DNA of 64,000 nucleotides from Thalassotalea agarivorans (GTDB lineage: Bacteria > Pseudomonadota > Gammaproteobacteria > Enterobacterales > Alteromonadaceae): the NCBI RefSeq assembly GCF_030295955.1, contig NZ_AP027363.1, positions 62,001-126,000 on the forward strand. The letters are read 5' to 3'. Below the pieces are notes generated by a model. The model saw nothing but the letters and a program-made list of their open reading frames with translations, searched no databases and was not told the DNA's origin. The translations under genes and the position numbers were made by a program. Positions 57,622-64,000 of the stretch are shown one piece after another. The first letter of the stretch is position 1; each line of letters begins with the position of its first letter.

Positions 57622-58083
57622 CTACAAGTTATACTTGGTTTTCAATGACTTCATTATGAAGTCAACGCTGTAAGAAAATCCCTCTGGCTTTTCACTGAAG
57701 CACATTATTGTGTTCGAAGTGCTTGGAGCAGCTATTGAGTATGTATATCCACCTGATGTAGTTGTTTGAGCTACGCCACTGTAATAGTTGGTTGATGTTG
57801 TTTTAGGGGTGGTTACAGTGCTTTGAGTTACTTGTTGTGATGAACCTAAGATAATGAAATGACTACATCTATGCTGCCATGAGATCTCTGCGCTTCTTAA
57901 TAAGGCAAAATCTTTAGCTCTTTGAATATCTGTAGAACCATCACCCTGAAAGCTAACAGAGAACACTTTATCTCCTAACTGAGATGAGCTGTAACCGGTA
58001 CCTGAAGCCCAAGAATACTTAGCATACGGTGTTGCACACGACGCAATGAGAAAAACAGAAGCAATAGCTATAGCGTATTTCAT
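57622..58083 (-). CDS. CC0125/CC1285-like family lipoprotein (island gene 6)
   Basis: A 153-residue protein with a lipoprotein signal (MKYAIAIASVFLIASC). The mature start contains TGYSSSQLGDKVFSVSFQGDGSTDIQRAKDFALLRSAE, the pattern of CC0125/CC1285-type lipoproteins of unknown function. A Thr/Ser-rich low-complexity stretch (about 86-120) follows. It is convergent with the GIY-YIG-like gene and is the last gene before comM. Confidence 0.6.
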   Translation of the reverse strand: MKYAIAIASVFLIASCATPYAKYSWASGTGYSSSQLGDKVFSVSFQGDGSTDIQRAKDFALLRSAEISWQHRCSHFIILGSSQQVTQSTVTTPKTTSTNYYSGVAQTTTSGGYTYSIAAPSTSNTIMCFSEKPEGFSYSVDFIMKSLKTKYNL

Positions 58084-58227
58084 AAATTCACCATTTGATA
58101 TTTGGGAGCGAAATGTAACAATTACTGCTGTAATTTTCTGTTGTGAACTTGTTGCTATTTGTCAAATGTGTGTTCAGAATATCAACCATCACTATGGTGT
58201 CAGCCACCATTGTTTCCATAGGACGAG

Positions 58228-58248
58228 ATCCTGAATCAAGTTCAGGAT
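58228..58248 (+). repeat. REP-like hairpin 5
   Basis: ATCCTGAA-TCAAG-TTCAGGAT, perfect 8-bp stem, preceded by GAG and followed by GACGAG. It lies in the 300-bp gap before comM. The rest of that gap shows only short repeats of AGCACTT. Confidence 0.7.
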
Positions 58249-58387
58249 GACGAGTCAAAACCTTAGCACTTCGGTCTTAGCACTTAAAAAGCACTTTAAA
58301 AATGCTGTGCTACACTTTTTAGTTAGCGAATATTGACGCTATTCAAGTTTTTACAAGGAGTGTAAAAACAATAACATGGAGGTTTGT

Positions 58388-59908
58388 ATGGCACTTGCCT
58401 GTGTATATTCTAGGGCCCGTCTTGGGCTACATTCACCACTTGTCACCATAGAAGTTCATTTAGCCAACGGTTTACCGGCATTTAATATTGTTGGTTTGCC
58501 TGAAACATCGGTTAAAGAATCAAAAGATAGGGTGCGTAGCGCCCTGATAAATTGCGGCTATGAATTCCCAAGTAAACGTATCACGGTTAATTTAGCGCCC
58601 GCTGATCTACCCAAAGAAGGCGGAAGATTCGACTTGCCTATCGCTGTCGGCATACTTGCGGCATCAGGGCAATTACCCGCGCATTGCACGCAAGATGTTG
58701 AATATGCTGGCGAGCTAGCATTGTCTGGCGAACTAAGACCCATTGTTGGCGAAATACCGTTAGCGTTAGCATCAGCAAAGGCTGAGCGGCCGTTGTTCAT
58801 GCCTTATCAGAATGCATCAATGGCTAGTCGTGTTAGCAATGCAACCATCTTTGGGGTCGAACATTTAGTACAGTTGTTTCCTCATTTTATGGGGCAAAAG
58901 CAGCTATTGCCGCAGGAACATGAGCAAGTAGTAGAGCAGCCGAGTTACTGTAGTGAGGATATGGCCGATGTTATCGGCCAGCCACTAGCAAAGCGTGCAC
59001 TTGAAATCGCCGCAAGTGGCAATCACAACTTACTTTTTGTGGGCCCGCCAGGCACAGGTAAAACCATGCTAGCAACTCGGCTTAATAGCATTTTGCCACA
59101 CATGACAGAAGCTGAAGCAATAGAAACCTCAGCAATCCGATCGATTACGCAACACGTGGAAGCGAATAATTGGTACAAAAGACCGTTTCGTTCACCACAT
59201 CATACTGCTTCAGCGGCAGCACTCATTGGCGGTGGCAGCCACCCTAAACCGGGAGAAGTTAGCTTGGCGCACAATGGCGTATTGTTTCTTGATGAATTGC
59301 CAGAATTTGAACGCAAAGTGCTTGATGTGCTGCGCGAACCGATGGAATCTGGCGAGGTTACTATTTCACGAGCGCTGCAAAAACAAACCTTTCCTGCCAA
59401 TTTTCAATTAGTGGCGGCGATGAATCCTTCGCCTACCGGATTTTACAATGACAACCGTTCAACACCTGAGCAGGTATTACGTTATTTAAATCGCCTATCG
59501 GGCCCGTTTTTAGATCGTATTGATATTCAAATAGAAGTGACAAGGCTGCCTAAGGGGCTTTTTGGCGATACTGCAGTGCAAGAAGAGTCGAGCGCTTGTG
59601 TGCGCGAACGTGTGCTGCAGTGTCGAGAGATACAAATAGCGCGGCAAGGGATGCCGAATGCAGATCTTAGTGCTAGCGATATTCGTCAATACTGCATGCT
59701 GTCAAAAGCTGATCATGAATTTCTAGAACTTGCTGTTGAAAAACTTGGTTTGTCGACGCGCACGCATCACAAGATTATTAAAATTGCCCGTACCATCGCG
59801 GATATGGCAAAGCACACAAAGATTAATCAACAGCACCTAATGGAGGCGCTGTCATACCGAGCTATGGATAGAATTTTAAGGCATTTAACCGAAGCGGTAT
59901 CAGCGTAG
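58388..59908 (+). CDS. comM: YifB/ComM family Mg-chelatase-like AAA+ helicase
   Basis: A 506-residue protein. The N-terminal LonC-like domain starts LACVYSRARLGLHSPLV, the AAA+ Walker A is FVGPPGTGKTML, Walker B is VLFLDELPEFE, and a C-terminal Mg-chelatase domain closes with YRAMDRILR. In Vibrio and Haemophilus ComM is a hexameric helicase that extends branch migration during natural transformation. I chose ATG 58388, with GGAGG at 58378-58382; an ATG at 58376 overlaps that ribosome site. In E. coli this gene adjoins ilvL. Confidence 0.92.
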   Translation: MALACVYSRARLGLHSPLVTIEVHLANGLPAFNIVGLPETSVKESKDRVRSALINCGYEFPSKRITVNLAPADLPKEGGRFDLPIAVGILAASGQLPAHCTQDVEYAGELALSGELRPIVGEIPLALASAKAERPLFMPYQNASMASRVSNATIFGVEHLVQLFPHFMGQKQLLPQEHEQVVEQPSYCSEDMADVIGQPLAKRALEIAASGNHNLLFVGPPGTGKTMLATRLNSILPHMTEAEAIETSAIRSITQHVEANNWYKRPFRSPHHTASAAALIGGGSHPKPGEVSLAHNGVLFLDELPEFERKVLDVLREPMESGEVTISRALQKQTFPANFQLVAAMNPSPTGFYNDNRSTPEQVLRYLNRLSGPFLDRIDIQIEVTRLPKGLFGDTAVQEESSACVRERVLQCREIQIARQGMPNADLSASDIRQYCMLSKADHEFLELAVEKLGLSTRTHHKIIKIARTIADMAKHTKINQQHLMEALSYRAMDRILRHLTEAVSA

Positions 59909-60778
59909 CGCCTCAACAAATGCGTTTATCAAGGGTTGGTCTTTTTGTTGTCTTAAATGCACTAACCCTAGTTCGAATGGCGCAATAGCGTTATTGTCAC
60001 TGATTTCAAACACCTTATCTTTAACCGGGCTGTTTTCAACCACTACCACTGGGGCAATGCCAACACCACAACCTAGTGCAACCATAGAAACAAGTGCTTC
60101 ATGGCCTGACACAGTCGCGTAAATGGTCGGTTTACCCAGTTGCTTGTGCCTGTACCAAGATTCGAATCGTTTTCGGGCGGGACCATGTTCGGGCAAAATA
60201 AACGGAATTTCTCGCCAATCAATCGGTTGGTTATTAACGAGTTGGTGGACATGGCAAGCGATTTTGGGTGCGATGATGGTCATTGGAATTTTCGCAATCG
60301 GCAGAAATTGTAGCTTGTTGCCAATGGTGTCTGGCTTCGCCGCTATCGCTATGTCGGCCCCCTGGTGAGCCACTTGTTCAATGGCGTCTGACGCGTCACC
60401 GGTGGTTAGCACGATTTCCACTAACGGATGCTGAGCACGAAACTTTTCTAGTAGGCTGGGCAAGTGACTATAGGCGGCAGTCACGGAACAATAGATATGA
60501 AGCTTTCCTGTTAGCCTTGCCTGTTGTTGGTTTAAGCCATGTTGAAACAGTTGCCATTGCTCAATTTGCGTTAAACAAAACTGTTCAAAGGTTTTACCTG
60601 CCTGCGTTAATGCAACACTGCGATTGTCACGGGCGAACAAGGTAACACCAAGTTCTTCTTCCATGCGCGTAATCGCGCGACTCAAGGTCGATGGGCTTAA
60701 GTGAAAATGCTCTGCTGTTTTGCCGAAATGAAGATGTTGCGCTAAATGGGAAAACATCTGCATTGATTTAAAGTCCAA
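59900..60778 (-). CDS. ilvY: LysR-type regulator IlvY
   Basis: A 292-residue LysR-family protein. The N-terminal helix-turn-helix is seen in AEHFHLSPSTLSRAITRMEEELG (about 18-40), followed by a periplasmic-binding-like effector domain. It is divergent from ilvC, as in E. coli, where IlvY activates ilvC in response to acetolactate or acetohydroxybutyrate. Its 3' end overlaps comM by 9 bp, convergent. Confidence 0.9.
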   Translation of the reverse strand: MDFKSMQMFSHLAQHLHFGKTAEHFHLSPSTLSRAITRMEEELGVTLFARDNRSVALTQAGKTFEQFCLTQIEQWQLFQHGLNQQQARLTGKLHIYCSVTAAYSHLPSLLEKFRAQHPLVEIVLTTGDASDAIEQVAHQGADIAIAAKPDTIGNKLQFLPIAKIPMTIIAPKIACHVHQLVNNQPIDWREIPFILPEHGPARKRFESWYRHKQLGKPTIYATVSGHEALVSMVALGCGVGIAPVVVVENSPVKDKVFEISDNNAIAPFELGLVHLRQQKDQPLINAFVEALR

Positions 60779-60812
60779 AAGAATTACCTAAATCCAATAT
60801 GTGTTGCGTTTT

Positions 60813-60831
60813 TTGCAATATTGTTATGCAA
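60813..60831. promoter_or_regulatory. Candidate IlvY operator
   Basis: TTGC-N11-GCAA, a perfect LysR-type T-N11-A palindrome, midway in the 140-bp ilvY/ilvC gap. A second TTGC at 60804-60807 makes an overlapping shorter palindrome. Confidence 0.55.
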
Positions 60832-60918
60832 ATATATCACTTTAAGCAACAAAAGCCATCAAGTATATTTCAGCTATACCTTGCTCGTGTTAGGTCCTAA
60901 GTATTTTTGGAGAAGCCC

Positions 60919-62400
60919 ATGGCTAATTATTTTAATTCTATTTCGTTGCGTGAACAGTTAGCGCAATTAGGCAAATGTCGTTTTATGAAGCGCGAAGAAT
61001 TCGCAAATGGTTGTGAATTCATTAAAGACTGGAACATTGTCATTGTTGGTTGTGGTGCTCAAGGATTAAACCAAGGTTTGAACATGCGTGATTCGGGTTT
61101 AAATATCTCTTATGCACTGCGTGAAGCCGCTATCGCAGAAAAGCGTCAGTCGTATCAATGGGCAAGTGAAAATGGTTTTACTGTGGGTACATACGATGAA
61201 TTGATTCCAGCAGCTGATCTAGTGCTTAACTTAACACCAGACAAGCAGCATACATCTGCAGTAAGCGCGGTAATGCCACTAATGAAACAAGGCGCTACCT
61301 TGGCATATTCTCATGGTTTCAACATTGTTGAAGAGGGCATGCAGATTCGTGAAGACATTACCGTGGTTATGGTTGCACCTAAGTGCCCAGGTACAGAAGT
61401 ACGTGAAGAATACAAGCGTGGCTTTGGTGTACCAACGTTAATCGCCGTTCACCCAGAAAATGACCCACAAGGTTTTGGTTTAGACGTAGCAAAAGCTTAT
61501 GCGTCGGCTACAGGTGGTGACCGTGCTGGTGTACTTGAGTCGAGCTTTATTGCAGAAGTTAAGTCAGACTTAATGGGCGAACAAACGATTCTTTGCGGCA
61601 TGTTACAAACAGGCGCAATTTTGGGCCACAAGCATCTTGTAGCGCAAGGCGTTGATGCGGGCTACGCGCGTAAACTAATTCAGTACGGCTGGGAAGTTGT
61701 TACAGAAGGCTTGAAGCACGGCGGTATTACCAACATGATGGACCGTTTATCAAACCCTGCGAAAATTCGTGCGTTTGATATGTCAGAGCAATTAAAAGAT
61801 ATCTTACGTCCTCTATTTGAGAAGCACATGGATGACATTATCGATGGCACGTTCTCATCAACCATGATGGCGGACTGGGCTAATGATGATGTAAACCTTT
61901 TAACATGGCGCGCACAAACGGCCGAAACTACTTTTGAACAAGCACCAGATAGTGATGCTGCCATTAGTGAACAAGATTACTATGACAAAGGTATTTTCTT
62001 AGTAGCTATGATCAAAGCGGGTGTAGAACTAGCGTTCGAATCTATGGTTGCTGCTGGTATCATTGAAGAGTCGGCATACTATGAATCGCTGCACGAAACA
62101 CCATTAATTGCCAACTGTATTGCACGCAACAAGCTATACGAAATGAATGTGGTTATTTCTGATACAGCAGAATACGGTAACTACTTATTCTCACATGCAG
62201 CAGTGCCTTTATTGGAAGACTTTGTTAGCAGTCTAAGCTTGGAAGATTTAGGTGAAGGCCTAAAAGATGCAAGCAATGAAGTTGACAATGTGCGCTTAAT
62301 TGAAGTGAACGAAGCGATTAGAAGCCATGGCGTTGAAGCGATTGGTAAAGAGCTTCGCGGTTACATGACAGCAATGAAGAAAATTGTCACTGACGCATAA
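60919..62400 (+). CDS. ilvC: Ketol-acid reductoisomerase (class II)
   Basis: A 493-residue enzyme, close to the E. coli class II length (491). It rearranges and reduces acetolactate with NADPH, the second common step to valine and isoleucine. The Rossmann motif is [13 protein letters not shown], and catalytic-region motifs are [18 protein letters not shown] and [20 protein letters not shown] chose ATG 60919 ([14 protein letters not shown]); a TTG at 60907 lies in the ribosome site TTTGGAGA. A UUCG terminator follows. Confidence 0.96.
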   Translation: MANYFNSISLREQLAQLGKCRFMKREEFANGCEFIKDWNIVIVGCGAQGLNQGLNMRDSGLNISYALREAAIAEKRQSYQWASENGFTVGTYDELIPAADLVLNLTPDKQHTSAVSAVMPLMKQGATLAYSHGFNIVEEGMQIREDITVVMVAPKCPGTEVREEYKRGFGVPTLIAVHPENDPQGFGLDVAKAYASATGGDRAGVLESSFIAEVKSDLMGEQTILCGMLQTGAILGHKHLVAQGVDAGYARKLIQYGWEVVTEGLKHGGITNMMDRLSNPAKIRAFDMSEQLKDILRPLFEKHMDDIIDGTFSSTMMADWANDDVNLLTWRAQTAETTFEQAPDSDAAISEQDYYDKGIFLVAMIKAGVELAFESMVAAGIIEESAYYESLHETPLIANCIARNKLYEMNVVISDTAEYGNYLFSHAAVPLLEDFVSSLSLEDLGEGLKDASNEVDNVRLIEVNEAIRSHGVEAIGKELRGYMTAMKKIVTDA

Positions 62401-62478
62401 TGTTTAACGCCTGCCTCAAAGATAACGATTTGCGGTAGGTGTTAGAAACCATGTTGTAAATTGTCTTTAGCCAGACAA

Positions 62479-62507
62479 AGAAACGCCCTTCGGGGCGTTT
62501 TTTATTG
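62479..62507 (+). terminator. Intrinsic terminator of ilvC
   Basis: AAACGCCC-TTCG-GGGCGTTT followed by TTTATT. Confidence 0.9.
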
Positions 62508-62567
62508 TAAAAAAACCACTAAGTTATTATATTTTTAGTTACTTTCGACAAAAAGAATGGATAAAAG

Positions 62568-63404
62568 ATGCGCTTAGTTGCTTTAGGTTTGCTGGTGTTT
62601 ATTGCGGGTTGCGATGACGACGATGAAACCAATCCGTTGTTACGATACAACTATGCCGATGATGCGATAGCACAATGTATTGCCGATGCCGTTGCTAATG
62701 ACAGCAGTTTGAGCGCATTCGAGCAAGTCACTTCCTTAAGCTGCAATGCAACTGCCATTAAATACACCGTCGATTTTTCCCTGTTTCCAGCGCTTAGTAG
62801 CTTAGAATTGTTTGGCGACAATCCTGGCTCGGGCACGCATTTGCGTTTTAACGGCATTAATATGCCGCAGGTAAATACGCTGACAATGAACAACCTAACA
62901 CCGCATTTTCTGTCTTTTGCTGGCATGACAACAGCCACTAACATTACGCTAGATAATATTACGTATCCGCAAATGGTGGTGTTTGAAAACCTAGTGATTT
63001 TGCAATCCCTGACTTTCACAAATAGTGAAATAAAAGGCATAAATCTAAGTAACAATGCGACAATTAGCAGTATTACACTAAACAATATGACGCGGTTACG
63101 CAGTTTACGTTTGGAAAGCCAGCCACTGCTGAGCAATTTAACGGTGACTAATGGCGAGCTCACAAATGCTACATTAGAGCTACCGAGGCTCACCAACTTA
63201 GTGATGAGTAATAATGCCATTGAAGGCATTAGCATGGGGTTGCTACCAGCATTAACCTCAGTCAATTTATCGCAAAATAAGATCACTGCGATTCGCTTTG
63301 ACAACAACCCAGACTTAACCAGTATCGACCTTACCGACAATGAGTTGTCAGAAGCGACCATCAGTTATCTGGAATCGCTCCCTATTGATGATGTTAAGTA
63401 TTAG
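62568..63404 (+). CDS. Leucine-rich-repeat-like lipoprotein
   Basis: A 278-residue protein with a lipoprotein signal (LGLLVFIAGC) followed by a run of Asp. From about residue 70 it has repeats of roughly 20-22 residues such as LPALTSVNLSQNKITAI and NPDLTSIDLTDNELSEA, which match internalin-type LRRs (LxxLxLxxNxI). The short N-terminal part with IAQCIADAV and one later Cys could be a cap. It is probably a surface binding protein; ligand unknown. Single gene between ilvC and a convergent HupE-like gene. Confidence 0.72.
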   Translation: MRLVALGLLVFIAGCDDDDETNPLLRYNYADDAIAQCIADAVANDSSLSAFEQVTSLSCNATAIKYTVDFSLFPALSSLELFGDNPGSGTHLRFNGINMPQVNTLTMNNLTPHFLSFAGMTTATNITLDNITYPQMVVFENLVILQSLTFTNSEIKGINLSNNATISSITLNNMTRLRSLRLESQPLLSNLTVTNGELTNATLELPRLTNLVMSNNAIEGISMGLLPALTSVNLSQNKITAIRFDNNPDLTSIDLTDNELSEATISYLESLPIDDVKY

Positions 63405-63416
63405 GAAGATGGGTGC

Positions 63417-64000
63417 TTAAAGCACCCGTTGAATCATCCAAAACGTCGCAATAATGCCGCAAATATAGCTGATTGGAAAACGCAGCGTTTCTTTTGACAG
63501 TGAGCGCACCGCTGCTTTTGCCGAGATGAACAAGATAAAGAGCACCGCAACAAACAATAATTGCCCAATCTCAACGCCAATATTGAAACTCAGCAAAGCG
63601 GCTATCTTTTCATTTGCCGGTAAGCCAAATTCTGCCAGCACAGCGGCAAAGCCAAAGCCATGTAGCAACCCAAAACTAGAAGACACTAGCACTGGGTAGC
63701 GCATGCTTAAACTGTTTTGTTTGTTTTTGGCAATTTCCCAAGCAAGAAATACGATACTGAGCGCTATCACCGCCTCTACTGGTTTTATTGGAACAACCAC
63801 AACGTTGGTTGCAGACAGAATCAAGGTAACAGAGTGGGCTAGGGTAAAACCGGTAATGGTATAAATCAGTTTGCGCTTGGTATTTGATATATACACCAAA
63901 CAGGCTACAAAAAGTAAATGATCCAGGCCAATTAAAATGTGCTCAACACCTAATATAATGTATTGAATGATGGTATCGATTTTAGATGCGGTCGTTGGCG
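63417..64000 (-). CDS. HupE/UreJ-family membrane protein, N-terminus beyond the window
   Basis: The last 194 or so codons of a membrane protein. From the window edge the frame reads through IILGVEHILIGLDHLLFVACL, then GFTLAHSVTLILSA and HGFGFAAVLAEFG, all HupE/UreJ_2 motifs with conserved His. The frame has no stop up to position 64000, so the internal start near 63899 is not the true one. HupE/UreJ proteins are linked to nickel or cobalt uptake, but this longer subfamily often sits alone with unknown cargo. Confidence 0.78.
   Translation of the reverse strand, partial: PTTASKIDTIIQYIILGVEHILIGLDHLLFVACLVYISNTKRKLIYTITGFTLAHSVTLILSATNVVVVPIKPVEAVIALSIVFLAWEIAKNKQNSLSMRYPVLVSSSFGLLHGFGFAAVLAEFGLPANEKIAALLSFNIGVEIGQLLFVAVLFILFISAKAAVRSLSKETLRFPISYICGIIATFWMIQRVL

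Noticed and set aside
36657-58248. Recurring hairpins as a possible CRISPR array
   Set aside because: The copies are far apart, in both orientations and without regular spacers or cas genes.
62651-63361. A 236-codon open frame opposite the LRR-like lipoprotein
   Set aside because: It mirrors the repeat structure of the plus-strand gene and shows no domain or ribosome site.

Overview
The window looks like chromosomal DNA of a marine gammaproteobacterium of the Alteromonadales, possibly Colwelliaceae or a relative. The evidence is moderate-to-low GC, proteins closest in pattern to the E. coli/Vibrio/Shewanella families, and conserved gene blocks: trxA divergent from rhlB-gppA with rho downstream; gmk-rpoZ-spoT-trmH-recG; ubiE-ubiJ-ubiB; and ilvLGMEDA, comM and ilvY-ilvC near each other. 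The genus is an inference. No rRNA, tRNA, CRISPR, complete insertion sequence or phage was recognised.

Layout. 1-9.0 kb: the 3' end of hemB, gppA-rhlB, trxA, rho, ubiD, fre, a secreted cyclophilin and a DUF445 protein. 9.2-17.1 kb: an aspartate/aromatic aminotransferase, then gmk, rpoZ, spoT, ridA, trmH and recG; recG seems to lack a normal start codon. 17.0-26.7 kb: a surface-polysaccharide region with wecB, two OafA-type acyltransferases fused to SGNH domains and four glycosyltransferase-like genes, one a fusion of a degenerate GT2 domain with a GT-D domain. 26.9-30.5 kb: ubiE-ubiJ-ubiB and a GNAT acetyltransferase. 30.7-38.4 kb: a small outer-membrane barrel, the adaptive DNA-repair gene ada, a lipoprotein with a CPBP protease, DUF808-DUF2235, D-lactate dehydrogenase and two unknown genes. 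38.6-46.2 kb: three exported peptidases (DPP-IV, prolyl oligopeptidase, M16).

46.5-53.4 kb is the branched-chain amino acid operon read on the minus strand, ilvL-G-M-E-D-A plus a small membrane gene. A clear Ile/Val/Leu-rich leader peptide and attenuator hairpin precede it. 58.4-62.4 kb holds comM and the divergent ilvY/ilvC pair with a LysR-type box between them. In E. coli comM (yifB) lies next to ilvL; here a 4.7-kb accessory island (about 53.5-58.3 kb) separates them. It carries small membrane proteins, two unknown membrane-anchored proteins (one with a predicted C-terminal winged helix), a T5orf172/GIY-YIG-like protein and a lipoprotein. The window ends with an LRR-like lipoprotein and a HupE/UreJ-family membrane protein that runs off the edge.

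Non-coding repeats are a notable feature. A structured element of about 250 bp occurs twice in opposite orientation (36.8-37.0 and 53.6-53.9 kb), with fragments at 46.4 and 54.65 kb, and REP-like hairpins lie in several gaps. The most useful leads are the island gene set, the 250-bp element, the glycosyltransferase fusion with its shared N-terminal motif, and the recG start.
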